DNA from: Cavenderia fasciculata
Taxonomy: Eukaryota > Evosea > Eumycetozoa > Acytosteliales > Cavenderiaceae
Assembly: GCF_000203815.1 (NCBI RefSeq)
Contig: NW_004457729.1
Location: 2,480,674-2,544,673, forward strand
Direction of reading: 5' to 3'
DNA length: 64,000 nucleotides
This document shows positions 47,546-60,891 of this stretch, one piece after another (position 1 is the stretch's first letter; every line of letters starts with the position of its first letter). The position numbers and the translations under genes were made by a program. The notes under the pieces were generated by a model. That model was not told the DNA's origin. It did no database searches and saw only the letters and a list, made by a program, of their open reading frames with translations.

Positions 47546-49918
47546 ATGTCTGGATGGGATCAAGGTCAAGTATTTGTTAGTGGAGGAGGAGGACATAACA
47601 ATGCAAAGGTGTTGGATGGCGATACACTACATTACAAAGCATCGTTTCTTCGATTCATTCGTGGTTGGAAGAATCAAAACAATGCATTCATCTATCGTGA
47701 ACAACTCATACAACACTTTGAACTTGAGAAATACTATCTCGAAGTAAACATGGATCATCTAACTCAATTTGATCAAGATTTAGCTTCTTCTTTATTATCA
47801 AAACCAAATGAAGTTGTTCCAACTGTATGTAAACAATCAAATGAATATTATATAATATAATATATCTAATCTATCTATTTATTTATTGTAGTTTGAAATG
47901 GCAGCCAAAGAAGCAATTAAAATGATGAATTTTGCAAAAGAAGATAAAGATATTCCAGACATTCAAGTTTTGTTTACAAGTTCGGCAGATGCAACTGCCA
48001 TTCGTACATTAAAGGCACACCAAATTGCAAAGATTGTAAAGATACCTGGTATTGTTATATCTGCATCACGTACTCAACCAAGACCACTCTCAATCACTAT
48101 TAAATGTCGTGGTTGTAAACATGAAAAGACTATTCATATTTCACCTGGTATCAATACAAATCCTTTACCTCAAGGTTGTGATAATCCTCAACAACAATTG
48201 TAAGTAAAGAAAAGAAAATATAGATTATAATTAATTGTTTACATTGATTTGTTTTTAGAGAATCAAAACAATGCCCAAATAATCCATATGATATATTACC
48301 TGAAAAGAGTAAATTTGTAAATCAACAATTATTAAAATTACAAGAGAGTCCAGAGACTATACCAACTGGAGAGATGCCAAGACACATTCAATTGTCGGTA
48401 GATAGGTTTTTGGTGGAGCGTGTGACACCTGGCACGCGTATTACAGTGGTTGGCGTATTTGGTATTTACGCAGGACAGGGTGGACGAAAAAAGGAAATGT
48501 CTGGGTTGGCTACTATTAGAACACCATATATCCGGGTGCTTGGTATGTTGTCAAACGACCAGGCAGGTCGATCTGCACATATATTTACACCACAGGAAGA
48601 AGATGCATTTAGAAAGTTTGCAACTAAATCGGATCTATTAGAGATTCTATCGAGCTCTATTGCACCGTCTATTTATGGACACCAAGACATTAAACGTGCT
48701 ATTGCATGTCAATTGTTTGGTGGCAGTCCCAAGAGACTACCAGATCGTATGAAACTAAGAGGTGATATCAATCTATTGCTTTTGGGTGACCCCGGTACCG
48801 CCAAATCACAACTACTAAAGTTTGTGGAAAAGGTGGCACCCATTGCAGTATACACAAGTGGAAAGGGCAGTAGTGCTGCCGGTCTCACAGCATCGGTCAT
48901 CCGTGAACCGTCAACCGGCGAGTACTACCTTGAAGGTGGTGCTATGGTCGTTGCAGACGGTGGTATAGTCTGTATCGACGAGTTTGACAAGATGGATGTA
49001 AACGATCGTGTCGCTATCCACGAAGCTATGGAACAACAAACCATCTCTATTGCCAAAGCTGGTATCACTACCATTTTAAATTCTAGAACTTCTGTACTTG
49101 CTGCTGCTAATCCTGTTTTTGGTAGATATGATGATTTAAAAACTGCTGGTGAGGTAAGAGATGAAAAACAAACAAACAAACAAACAAATATATATATTTA
49201 TTTACTTTTACTTTTAAATTTTCTTTTCTAGAATATTGATTTTCAATCAACTATATTATCAAGATTTGATTTAATTTTTATAGTTAGAGATCCAAAAGAT
49301 TCAAAAAGAGATATGGAAATTGCAGATAAAGTATTACAGAATCATATGAATGCAGCTAGTACAGACGCCAATACAGAGTTGGATTTAAACTTTTTAAAGA
49401 AATATATTACATTTTGTAGAACTAGATGTAGTCCTCGTTTGTCAGAGGATGCAGTAGAGGCACTGATGAATCATTATGTGTCGGTGAGAGCGACGGTACG
49501 TGAAAATGAAATGAATGGACAACCTGGTGCCATTCCAATCACGATTCGTCAACTCGAAGCCATTGTTAGAATTTCAGAGTCTTTGGCCAAAATGTCACTC
49601 TCCAACACTGCATCAAGTCGTCATGTTCAAGAAGCTATCCGTCTCTTTACCATTTCCACATTTGACGCTATCACCACCAACAGTGCTATGGGTGAACAAT
49701 TGACACCCCAAATGGTCGAAGATATCTCCAAGGCAGAAACTCAAATCAAAAGAAGAATTGCAATTGGCTCCAAAGTCAGTCTCAAAAAAGTTGTCGAAGA
49801 ATTAAGTTCCTTTGGACAACTATCAACCTATTCCATTAGAAAAGCTTTTGATATCATGGTTAAAAGAGATGAAATGGAATATTTTTATCAAGGTAAAATT
49901 GTTCATAGAAAGAATTAA
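47546..49918 (+). CDS. mcm5: MCM5, replicative helicase subunit
   Basis: Exons 47546-47824, 47892-48199, 48259-49153 and 49232-49918 give 722 residues. Part of the Mcm2-7 ring that unwinds DNA at forks and licenses origins. Seen in order: the N-terminal domain, a zinc-finger-like Cys cluster ([15 protein letters not shown]), the Walker A-type motif [13 protein letters not shown] (from about residue 372), Walker B CIDEFDKM, and the arginine finger [11 protein letters not shown] just after intron 3. A C-terminal winged helix ends it. ATG 47546 ([10 protein letters not shown]) is chosen over an upstream one because MCM5 proteins start this way. Confidence 0.98.
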
Positions 49919-49972
49919 ATAATGTATAAAAAATAAATAAATAATTATTATTAATTTTAATTTAATTTATTA

Positions 49973-51066
49973 TTATTGTGGTGTTGATATTTTTCTTTTC
50001 ATTGTATAAAAATGAACAGTTGATCTTGTTTCTTCACAACCTAAATCATTTTCAAACATTGCTTGCATCTTTAATTCTTTAAACTTTTCACTTTCAAAAT
50101 TAAATTCTGGATCCTTTGCCAATTCAAAGAAATAGAGATCTTTATCTTGTCTATGTGGTCTATGATGTGAAAATGATACATATATCTAAATTTTTAAAAT
50201 TAATTAATTAATAATTATTAAAATTTTTTAAATAATATTTCCAGTTTCTCTAACTATTTTTTTTTGATTTGTGATACTTACAATACCATTATCAGATAAA
50301 CAAGTTGAACAAGTTTCCAACATTTTATCATGTACGGCATGATTAAATAAAAGATCAGATAAAATGATGATATCAAATTTCTTTGATGGTTCATCGAGTA
50401 GTTGATTTAATTCTTCTGGATTCTTTCCCCAGAGATGTGGTACTGCCAACAATCTATTATTTTCATCACATACTCTTTCTGGTACTGTATTGGATCTATT
50501 ATATTTCATATTATTAATTAACGTATCTTCTGGATAATCTGTCATTACAACTCTTTTGGCATTATTCAATGCTGCAATAAAACATGGTAATCCTGCTCCT
50601 GATCCTAATTCCAATACTCTATAAAAAATAATAAGACATATTAATACATGCATGTATCATTTTCTTTTTGTTTCCTCTCTCTCTCTCTCTCTCTCTTTAC
50701 ATACGTCTTGTTTGTAAAATCAATTTCTTTATCTAAAAAATCAGATAATGCAATACCTGCATTCCAAGCTAAATGTGCCCATAATGAATGTCTTTGTGGT
50801 AAACGAACTGAAAGTGTTGTAACATCACTATTATTCTCTTTTCAAAAACAAAAAGAAAAAGTTGAATTGAATCGTTTAGTTTATATATATATCTCTATCA
50901 ATTAATTGTAATGATTCTTTGTTTCTTTCTTTTTCTACCTACTAATAGGAGCAACTCTTGTATATGTATGTGATGTATATTCAATTTCTTCATCACTAGA
51001 TTCTTCCCAAAATATGTTGGTTGTAGAGTCCATAATCTCGTATGAATTATTTGGTGGTGAACTCAT
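49973..51066 (-). CDS. EFM7-like protein methyltransferase (NNT1 family)
   Basis: Exons 50943-51066, 50705-50837, 50282-50618 and 49973-50185 (minus strand) give 268 residues in frame. The SAM-binding motif VLELGSGAGLPCFIAAL and MTDYP are clear, followed by HLWGKN and DIIILSDLLFNHAVHDKML. The end has FSHHRPHRQDKDLYFFELA. These match yeast Efm7/Nnt1, which methylates the N-terminus and a lysine of translation elongation factor 1A. An older reading as nicotinamide methyltransferase is less likely. Exon 2's acceptor (GAAAAG) lacks a strong pyrimidine tract but is the only one that keeps frame. Confidence 0.83.
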
Positions 51067-51302
51067 TCTCTATTCTCTCTCTATTTAACTCTTTCCTTGA
51101 ACTGATTTAAAAGAAGATATACTTTAGTTAAAACGAATGATTCGTTTTCTCATCTTTGATAGCAAGCAAGGTTGAGTGAATCTTAGGGGATGATTTTTTT
51201 TTTTTTTTTTTAATTTAACTAAGTCAAGAGCTAGATTCTGTTGTTGTGTGATTAATCATTTAGAGAGACAATAGAGATATACGTACATATTAGAGGATCG
51301 GG

Positions 51303-53810
51303 ATGGATGTATCATCACTTGTACCTTTAGAAGGGTTAGATGATGCAAATGCTCAATTGGTAGCTATCAAAAAGATTGAAGCTCACTTTTCAATGATTGA
51401 TAGTCTTGCAACCATCACCAATCATAAACAATCATTAATACAACAAAAGAAAACAATTGAAGCTCAAATTAAAAATGAAGCAAATGTAATAATCAACAGA
51501 GAGAGAGAGAGATATCTCAATCAGAGTTGACTCTTTTTCTAATCTATTTTCTTTTTCTTTTCTTTTCTTTAGGGAGAACTTGAAAGAGCAAAAAAAGGAT
51601 TAGAAATATTAACAAAATCATTTGGTAGAATAGAGAATATGGGAGGTAGTTTTGATCAGACGGTATCATTGTGTCACGAGACATCAAGTTTGATTGGATA
51701 CTATCCAATGATTAAAAAGGTGAATACATGTCGTGTCAACCTCATGTCCATCTTGAAAGAGGTCGATCGTTTACTCACCATACCCGAAAAGGCGTTAGAG
51801 ATTGAACAATTGATGGAGAATGACATGAACATTCTCATTGTACATAAAAAACTAAGAGAATTGGAACGACTACACAAAAAGGCTTTAAAACAATTTGAAT
51901 CAAACGACGATGAATTGGAAGCCATCAAAGAGATGTTTTCAACGGTACCAGAGTTGGGGTATCGTTTTGAAAACAAACTATGGGATTTGGTTAGCAATTC
52001 TGTACATATGGCTAAAAAGGATGGAAACAGACCTGTTATTGTAAAGGTTGCTCAAATTGTAGAACGTGAAAAGATTCACGAACAAAAAGCCAAAGAACGT
52101 AGTAAATTGTCGTCTAGTGAGAGTATGGAAGATGATCATCTAACTGGTGCCTATGGTGATCGGTTTATCGAAGTGTTGGGTCAATCGATTGCCTCACGAT
52201 TCGAACCAATGTTTTTAACTTGTCAAACAGATTTGGTTCAAACTCTTCGAGAAGTCAACAAAATGGTCGATGAATTGGATGTAGTTATGGATGTAGTAGG
52301 TGAATGTTATCCTCCCTCTTATGATTTATTCAATTACTATGTTAAAGAATATCATAGTAAATTCTATTCACTATTTGGTTCTTTCTCTAATCTTGTTGAA
52401 AGTGGTGTATCTGGTGATGCCTATCTTGCAAGACAATCAATTCCTTCTGCTCATATTTTAATGTTAGGTAAAAAATAGAAAAAAGAAAAAAAAAATATAA
52501 AGAAATGAAATATATATTTAATATTTCTTTTTATTTTAGTTGAATGGGTAATTAAAGAATATAGTAGAAAATTAAGTAGATTAGGAATTCAAGACATGTC
52601 ACCACCATTATTAGAATCATTGGATCCACTTATAAAGATTTATAAATTACATATCAAAGGTTTGATGAGAGATTGGTGTGATAATATTTTGGTAGAGGAT
52701 AATCAAAAGAAACCACAGGTTATTGACCAACAGTATTTCACATCGGCACCAGTCGATCTTTTTGAAAGTGTTGGATCACAATTGGATATTGCTCAAGCTA
52801 CCAAATGTCAAAAATTGGTGGTTGGTGTCATGGAAGAGGTGATCAACGCACTCGCCTATTTCCAACAACAAAATGTTAAACTACTCGAAGAGAGAAACCA
52901 CGAGATCAAATTTGAAAATGTCATTGCCGCCGTCAACAATAATAGTAGAAACTATGATTTCACCCAAGATCTAGTCGACAAGGTTTCAAACCTCTTGTCG
53001 GTCGAGTATATGGCACAATTAAATTTTGATCCTGTCTTGGATGGCTTTTTAGGTGTTTCAAGTGTTGCCATTAAATCATTGGCAGTTGTCATGTTTAGAG
53101 ATCTAGAAGATACCATTAAAAAATTCTATACTGCCGAATGGTATCAAGAAGATCAAATGCAACTCATCATAAACACCATAGACGATTACTTTAAAAATGA
53201 TATTCAAAAATATATTCTAGAAAATTATATGAAAAGATTATCACTTTTATGTTTGGATACTTTAATTGAAATGTAAAAAAAGAAAAGAAAAAGAAAGTGA
53301 AAAAAATATTAATATTAATCTCTTTTTTATTTAGGATACTTACACAATTAATTTCTGGAGGAAATAAGATTGATATTAATCAATTTGAAAAGTTAATGAG
53401 TAGTGATTGTGATAAAATGTTGGATTTCTTTAAAAAATATTTACGTATTTCGCTTGCAACATCTCGTATTCAAGTATTGGAAGATTTTAAAAATATGTTA
53501 ACTTGGTAAGAAGACTATATAAAAATTGTAAAGATATAATATATTTATTTAATCTATTTTTTTTTTTAGTGATGGAGGTGATATGATTCCAGTCTATTTT
53601 AGATCAATTATTAATACACACAAGGACGTAAATGATCGTGTTGTGGAATTGGTTATTCAACAAAGAGCTGATTTGTCAAAACAAAAGATCAATGAAACAT
53701 TACAATCGTGTCGTGAAACAATAGCCAAAGTTGTAGATCCAAATCAACCAGCTCCAACAGGTATCTTTACTAAAATGAATATTTATACAAAGAGTTGGTT
53801 TGGTAGATAA
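51303..53810 (+). CDS. exoc3: exocyst complex subunit Sec6 (EXOC3)
   Basis: Exons 51303-51485, 51573-52467, 52540-53272, 53335-53505 and 53570-53810 give 740 residues. The exocyst tethers secretory vesicles at the plasma membrane before SNARE fusion. The N-terminal coiled coil ([20 protein letters not shown]), [23 protein letters not shown], the [14 protein letters not shown]-like segment and the long helical rods ([20 protein letters not shown]) fit Sec6. The C-terminal domain ([39 protein letters not shown]) is typical. All junctions preserve frame. The last residues (TKSWFGR) are basic. It diverges from the EFM7-like gene with about 240 nt between starts. Confidence 0.93.
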
Positions 53811-54130
53811 TAATAAAGTGTTTAATAATTTTTAAAACCATAAAATAATAATATTAATATTTATAATATCAACTTTAATTAATTTGTTTTTAATGTTTAT
53901 AAAAATGATCTTTTATTGATTAATTAAATTAATGGGAACTTGATAAGATATAAATTATGTTGTTTGTGTTCACACCAGAATCAAGATGAAGACCACAAAA
54001 AATTTGGATGGCTTCATGCTTTTCAACATATAAATCTTTACACAATAAACCCAATAATATATTGGATTAAAAAGTAAAAAGATAAATAGTTGATAAAGGT
54101 GAATACTATACAAAAATGTTAATGTGATCA
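53811..54130. other. convergent 3' intergenic region
   Basis: A/T-rich 3' ends of the Sec6 gene (+) and the RNase III-domain gene (-). No features beyond polyadenylation-type AATAAA sequences. Confidence 0.6.
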
Positions 54131-55735
54131 TTAAATTGATTCTACTTTGATGCCAAAATAATTTCGGAATCCTTGGAAAACATTGGAAATGTTTTTCCAA
54201 AAAGTTCCAACTATAGGGGCGGTTGGGGTTGTTGACTCTTGATGGTGAGACTCTTCGTTGATTACGATGATCACCTGCTTGGTTGAGTCGGCTGCGCTGA
54301 CTTTGGTTTCAGTGATGATGACCTGCTCGGTTGAGACGGGTGCTCTGAGTTTGGTTTCAGCGATGATGACAGGTTCTTCTTTCTCGGATGGACCAGGTAC
54401 ACTGACTTTGGTTTCAGTGATGACCTGCTCGGTTTCAGCGATGGCGACCTGTTCTTTTTTCTTGAATAGACGAGTTAAGCTGACAGGCTCCTCGGATGGA
54501 CCAGTTGCTTTGGGAGGCAAGTCGATTTTAAGCTTGGCGACTGTTTTGTTGAAAATATATATCATTATTAATTGTAGGAGATCCAATGAGGACGGATCTT
54601 TGTCTCCATTAGCGTATAATTGGAATATGATGGCCTCCATAACATCAGCCCTGTCCTTCACTTTATAGGTTGATGGATCTTTTACCAACTTGATAATTCC
54701 AAAGGTCACAAACAATTGGCTTAGGTACTTGTTGCAGCAGGATGCAGAGATGAATACAGAACCTAGTTTTGGTGTCAGTAATGATATAGGGATCTCCTAT
54801 TAATTAACAGACAAATAAAATAATTGGCAAGTTAGAGAATGTTTTAATATATTTGATTAGATTGTTCTTCTTACCTTTGCCATCATCAACGCGATATATA
54901 GCTCTAGGACTCTATCTCCAACGAACTCATCCCATTCAAGTTTACCAGAATGGGAACATGGAACCAAAGAAGAGGTAAATGCTCCATTGTCAGCCATCAT
55001 CTTGAGTGATTTGGAAATCCATGCCTCTTCAGGTGATAAGGCTTCGATTGGTAATGCGATGGAGACAGCATCATTCTTGGAGGGAACTAGTTTAACCAAA
55101 GCTTCGACTGGTGGTACTGTAGCTTTTGGTTGGGGAGGACGGATGGTTTTTTTCTTCTTCTTCTGCTGAGTCACCGGTTTACCCAATGAACCTTGTGGAC
55201 TTGGTGATTTCAGAGAAACCGTATTCTTGGGACTCGATGCGTTTGATACTTTCGATGATGATACAACGGTTGATTGGGATGGTGGGCCAGCCATCTTGGG
55301 GATTGGACTGGCCAAAGCTTGATTGACCGAAGCTTTCAAAGTGATTGCCTCATCAATCTTCTTGGTGGAACGGGAAGGTTTACTTGATTTAACCAACTTT
55401 GGTGGTACTTTAGCAGCTGCTTTTAAAACAGGTTGAGAAGGTGATTTAACTTTCTTCTTCTTGTGTGTTGTTAAACCAGGTTTACTCGATGAACCTTTTG
55501 ATGGCTTCATAGAGGTAGTTGCCTTTGTTTTCTTCATCGATGCAATGGGGACGATCGATTGAGATGTTGGTGGTACCAATACGATTGGTTGGGGTGGTGG
55601 TGGGCCAGCCTTCTTGGGGACAAGCTTGACCAAAGCTTCTTGATTGACCGAAGCTTTCAATGTGCCAGTCTTCTTGCGATTTGGTTTAACTTTGCAAGAT
55701 TTGGGTTGTGACTTATTGACTGGACTGAGGGACAT
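54131..55735 (-). CDS. RNase III-domain protein with basic repeat N-terminus (unusual)
   Basis: Two exons, 54875-55735 and 54131-54796 (minus strand), give 508 residues in frame. Residues 1-250 are Lys/Pro/Ser-rich, with a repeated unit (TLKASVNQ..GPP at about 25 and 132; EALVKLVP at about 34 and 215). A single RNase III domain lies at about 250-350: DEFVGDRVLELYIALMMAK and RADVMEAIIF. The four metal-binding acids appear as E270, D274, D338 and E341, with normal spacing. The tail (about 380-508) has repeats of ETKVS/TEQVI type and no recognisable dsRNA-binding domain. RNase III enzymes cut double-stranded RNA in rRNA or small-RNA processing; some relatives are ribosomal proteins. Codon choice is more GC-rich than neighbours. 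The role is unknown and the domain call rests on motifs. Confidence 0.65.
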
Positions 55736-56161
55736 TTGATGGAAATATAATATTGCGATTGATACTATTATTATATTTGAGGATTAATTATTCTTTTTAT
55801 CTATTCATAGTGTTTTAAGCCAGTTGCTTATTTTATAGAGAGAGAAGAAGTGTCTCATTCTTTCAAACCAAGGAAATGTGAATCACGTGATCTTCACCAT
55901 CTTGTGAATTATTTGTTTTTTCGCCGATTGATTTGATTGGTTTATGGGTTGGGGATCAACCATTATCCCAAAACGATGTCCTGGTAGGTCGAGTAACGTT
56001 TAAACAAAACAATGAATAGTTACTATTATCTGTATCTCGAAAGATGAACATGTAGATGCAGAAGTTCAAAACAATAATTTGAATAAAATGGCAACCTAGC
56101 TAGCAGCCTATGTTTAAAAAAATAAATAAAAAATAAAATTATATTATAATCAATCGATCAA
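55736..56161. promoter_or_regulatory. divergent promoter region, RNase III-domain gene / ketoacyl synthase
   Basis: Less A/T-rich than most intergenic DNA here. It contains the palindrome CACGTG with flanks (AATCACGTGATC, near 55882-55891), a CCCATAA-like sequence on the minus strand near 55941-55950, and a GTTTAAAC site near 55998. No frame seen. Confidence 0.4.
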
Positions 56162-57704
56162 ATGAATAGAGTTGTTATAACAGGATTGGGAGCAATAACA
56201 CCTTTTGGAAGAGGTGTCGAGTATAGTTGGAATCAATTGAAATCATGTAGAGGTGCAATCAAACAACTTGTATTTGATTGTACTACATTTCCATTTCAAC
56301 TACAAGCAAAGGTTGCTGCTACTGTACCAAGATTACAAACAAATAGTAGTAGTACTGAAGTTGGTGATACATCAACTCTATTTCATGATGATTTAGTACC
56401 TGTACAAGTATGTGATATCGCGGTCATCTGTATATCTTTACACTTTTACTAAACATACATTCGTTACATAGTATAGATCTGGATGTAGTGACTTTATAAA
56501 ATATGCAATGGTAGCAGCTGATGAAGCTATATTGGATGCCAATTTAAACACTTTAGATAATACCTCACTTCAAGAGAGAATTGTAATGATCATTCTAGAA
56601 TACCAGATCTATTCCTTTCTTTCTTTCTACAACTACTAATCATCATTACAATCAATCTTTTAGGGAGTTTGTATTGGATCAGGAATTGGTGCATTAGAAG
56701 ATATAACAACTACACATGATAAAATTATGAAAGGTGTATGTTGTATATATGACTATCTTGTTAACTATTATGTTACTAACTTATTATTTCATTTTAGGGA
56801 GTAAATAAGGCAAGTGCATACTTTATACCAAGAATATTGATCAATGAAGTATCGGGATTGGTAGCTATTAAACATTCATTAAAAGGACCGAATCTATCGA
56901 TTGTATCGGCATGTGCAACTGGAGCACATGCTATCGGAGAGTCATTTAGAAAGATTAGATATGGAGAGGCTGACATTATGGTGTGTGGTGGTACAGAGGC
57001 TGCTATTACACCGCTGTCAATGAGTGGTTTCTCAAGAATGAAAGCATTGTCTACAAAGTACAATGATACACCAGAGAAATCGAGTAGACCATTTGACAAG
57101 AATCGTGATGGATTTGTAATGGGTGAAGGTGCTGGTATCTTGGTATTAGAGGATTTAGATCATGCCAAGGCAAGAGGTGCCAAGATCTATGCAGAGATTG
57201 TTGGTTATGGATCATCATGTGATGCTCATCATCTATCTGCACCCATTTCAACCGGGGATGGAGCAAAACGAGCAATGAAAGCTGCTATTCAAGATGCAAA
57301 CAAAATTATAAACATTACATCAATCGATTATATTAATGCACATGCAACATCTACACCTCTAGGTGATACAATTGAATTATTGGCAGTTGAAAATACTCTA
57401 TCAGAGATGAATATCAATCAATCATCTGACAAACCATCTATAGGATCCAACAAGGGAGCTATTGGTCATTTACTTGGTGCTGCAGGTGCCGTTGAATCCA
57501 TCTTTTCAATCCTCGCCATTCGAGATAATATTATCCCTCCAACACTCAACCTAGACAATCCCGATTACACCAATGACAAACTAAGACTTGTCAAAGATAC
57601 TTGTTACAGTCCATCAAATCCAATTCAAACCGTTTTAAAGAATAGTTTTGGTTTTGGTGGTACTAATTGTTCTTTAATTTTTAAACAAATAAAAGTAGAG
57701 AAGA

Positions 57705-57709
<5 letters not shown>
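56162..57709 (+). CDS. 3-oxoacyl-ACP synthase (KAS II/OXSM type)
   Basis: Exons 56162-56407, 56472-56582, 56664-56735 and 56798-57709 give 446 residues; all introns are phase 0. The enzyme condenses malonyl-ACP with acyl-ACP in type II fatty acid synthesis, in eukaryotes usually mitochondrial and needed for lipoate. Catalytic Cys in VSACATGAHAIGE, His in NAHATSTPLGD and His in KGAIGHLLGAAGA are all present, as is the C-terminal NSFGFGGTNCSL. The N-terminus MNRVVITGLGAITPFG starts right at the domain, so no mitochondrial leader is visible; a further upstream exon or internal targeting is possible. Confidence 0.95.

Positions 57710-57752
<43 letters not shown>
57707..57752. repeat. (AAT)n microsatellite
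   Basis: About 15 AAT units directly follow the ketoacyl synthase stop codon. Ordinary simple repeat for this genome, in the 3' untranslated region. Confidence 0.95.
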
Positions 57753-57870
57753 CTAATCAATTTTCATTTATATTTTTGAACCGAAATTGAACACAAAGAT
57801 CTTCATCATGTTTTTGTAAAAGTCATTGTATTAATATTAGTCATTTATAAATCTAGAGAGAAGAGATAGA

Positions 57871-59177
57871 ATGTTGAAATCAATTGTATCAAGATCAGTT
57901 AATCATTTAACAAAGAATAATAACAGTATTGTTGTTTGTGTTCGTTCAATCTTTACGACACCAGAGATTATGCCATTTGATGAAGATCAAAAGCAACTAC
58001 AAGAGACGATTCGTGAATTTGCTCAAAACGAATTAGCTCCCATTGCTGCCCAAGTAGACAAAGATAATGTCTTCCCAAGTCACATGTGGAAAAAGATGGG
58101 TGAATTAGGTTTACTTGGTATTACTGCTCCAGGTAAATATATTAGAATATAGAATCACTTTGATCAATCGACTTACCTCTTTTTATTTTGTTTTTAGCAA
58201 AATATGGAGGATTAGAATTAGGATATACATCACATTGTATTGCAATGGAAGAATTAAGCCGTGCTAGTGCATCGGTAGCATTAAGTTATGGAGCTCACAG
58301 CAATCTTTGTGTCAATCAAATCACACGTAATGGTAACGAAGCACAAAAGCAAAAGTATCTCCCAAAACTCATCTCTGGTGACTTTGTCGGTGCTTTGGCC
58401 ATGAGTGAACCAAATGCTGGTAGTGATGTTGTGTCGATGAAGACACATGCTACTCGTGTCGATGGTGGTTGGAAGATCAATGGTAACAAGATGTGGATTA
58501 CCAATGGTCCAGATGCCGATGTTTTGGTCGTCTATGCAAAGACTGACCCAGCTGGCGGTAGCAAGGGTATCACTGCTTTCCTCATTGAAAAGGGAATGAA
58601 GGGATTCTCAACTGGTCAAAAATTAGACAAACTTGGTATGCGTGGATCAAACACTTGCGAACTCATCTTTGAAGACTGTTTTGTGCCAGACGAGAATGTC
58701 ATGGGTACTGTTGGTTCTGGTGTTCGTGTTCTCATGTCTGGTTTGGACTATGAACGTTTGGTTCTATCTGCCGGTCCATTGGGTATCATGCAATCTTGTA
58801 TGGATCAAGTCGTTCCATACATCCACACTCGTGAACAATTTGGCAAAAAGATTGGTGAATTCCAATTGATGCAAGGAAAGGTTGCTGATATGTACACCCT
58901 CCTCAATGCCTCTCGTTCCTATGTATACACTGTAGCTCGTGCTGCCGATGCTGGCTTGGTCTCTCGTAAGGATTGTGCCGCCGTCATCCTCTACTCTGCC
59001 GAAAATGCCACCCAACTCGCTCTCCAAGCCATCCAAACCCTAGGTGGAAATGGTTACATTAACGAATTCCCAACTGGTCGTCTTCTTCGTGACGCCAAAC
59101 TTTATGAAATCGGTGCTGGTACATCTGAAATTCGTAGAATGTTAATTGGTAGAGAATTATTTATTGAATCTGAATAA
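57871..59177 (+). CDS. ivdA: isovaleryl-CoA dehydrogenase, mitochondrial
   Basis: Exons 57871-58132 and 58198-59177 give 413 residues. It oxidises isovaleryl-CoA in leucine breakdown, passing electrons to ETF. The N-terminus ([17 protein letters not shown]) is a basic mitochondrial leader. The acyl-CoA dehydrogenase signatures [35 protein letters not shown] and [20 protein letters not shown] are present. The motif [18 protein letters not shown] carries the catalytic glutamate at the position special to isovaleryl-CoA dehydrogenases. Codons are biased to C endings, implying strong expression. It follows the ketoacyl synthase in the same direction. Confidence 0.97.
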
Positions 59178-59332
59178 ATTAAATTAAATAAATAAATAAG
59201 AAAATAGAAACAAAAGAATATAAGTTTAATAATTTATTTATTTATTTATTTACTTTGTTAATTTTTTGGGGAGGGGGATGGAAAAGATACAAAAAAAAAA
59301 AAAAGATTTACTTTTTTACTTTTACTTTTTTT

Positions 59333-60891
59333 TTAAACATTATAAGAAGTAGAATGAGTTGAACCACCTCTACCAGTCCAATTGGTATGGAAGACTTCAC
59401 CACGCTTTCCATTTAATTTTTCATAAGTGTGAGCACCAAAATAGTCTCTTTGAGCTTGGAGAATGTTGGCTGGGAGCAATTCACATCTGTAACCATCATA
59501 GTAAGAGAGAGCAGTGGTAAAGGCTGGAGCAGGGATACCGTGGAGCATGCAGACAGAGGCTACTTGACGCCATCCGTTTTGACATTGCGACAATTGTTCA
59601 GTGAACCATTGATCGACGAGCAAGTTGTCGAGGTTGGGGTTACGTTCAAAGGCATCCTTGATACGACCCAAAAAGGTTGAACGGATGATACAACCACCAC
59701 GCCATAATAGGGCAATGTTGCCATAGTTGAGACGCCACTTGTATTCCTTGGCAGCAGCCTTCATCATGGTGAAACCTTGTGCGTACGACACCAACTTGCT
59801 GGCAAACAATGCTTGACGGATCCATTCAATCACCTCCTTTTTGTCACCCTTGAATGCGGTGGCACAGGCGGTTGACTTGGGGCCTGGTAGAACCTTGGAG
59901 GCAGCGACACGCTCGTCCTTGAGAGAGGAGAGACAACGGGAAAAAACAGCCTCACCAATCAAGGTGACTGGCATACCCAAGTCGAGTGCGTTGATGGCGG
60001 TCCACTTGCCAGTACCCTTTTGGCCGGCACTATCGAGGATTTCATCGACAACATACTTTCCAGTCTCTTCATCCTTTTTGCCCAAAATATCGGCAGTAAT
60101 CTCAATGAGGTAGCTGTCCAAAATACCCTTGTTCCACTCTTTGAAAATTTGTTGCATCTCTTCGTTGCTGAGACCCAAATAGTTTTTGAGGATGAAATAG
60201 GCTTCACTGATCAATTGCATGTCTCCATACTCGATACCATTGTGTACCATCTTGACATAATGACCTGCACCACCATCACCAACCCAATCACAACATGGTT
60301 GTCCTCCTTCAACTTTAGCAGCAATACCTTGGAAAATTGGTTTAACATGTTCCCATGCCTAACACAAAAATAGAAAATAAAAAAAGTAAAGGAAAAGAAA
60401 AGAATTAGGTATTAAAATATTAAATTATAAATATTATTATATTTGTTTACCTCTGGATTACCACCTGGCATGATAGATGGACCAAGAAGAGCACCTTCTT
60501 CACCACCAGATACGCCTGAACCAACATACAAGATACCCTTCTTTTCGAGTTCAGCAACTCTACGATCAGTGTCAGTGTAGAGAGAGTTACCACCATCGAT
60601 GATGATATCACCCTTGGAGAGGAATGGTACTACTTGATTGATAAAGTGATCGACGACTTCACCAGCCTTGACCATGAGCATAATACGACGTGGTGACTTT
60701 AAAGAGTTGACCAATTGTTCGATAGAGTGACATCCAACAAACTTTTTACCCTTTCCACGACCTTGAACAAATTCATCAACCTTTGAAACAGTACGATTAA
60801 ATACTGATACTGTAAATCCATGACTTTCCATGTTGAGAACCAAGTTCTCACCCATTACAGCTAAACCAATTAAACCAATATCTGATGACAT
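59333..60891 (-). CDS. gnd: 6-phosphogluconate dehydrogenase, decarboxylating
   Basis: Exons 60451-60891 and 59333-60358 (minus strand) give 488 residues. It makes ribulose 5-phosphate, CO2 and NADPH in the oxidative pentose phosphate pathway, in the cytosol. Rossmann motif GLAVMGENL, then SGVSGGEEGALLGPSIMPGG, and right after the intron the catalytic region GAGHYVKMVHNGIEYGDMQ with its lysine. ILDSAGQKGTGKWT and the end GRGGSTHSTSYNV are family signatures. Strong codon bias suggests high expression. Two heat-shock-element-like sites lie upstream (61127-61134 and 61214-61229). Confidence 0.98.

Noticed and set aside
55941-55950. Second DUSE-like AACCCATAAA on the minus strand
   Set aside because: Falls in the promoter of a protein gene; no structured RNA visible downstream.
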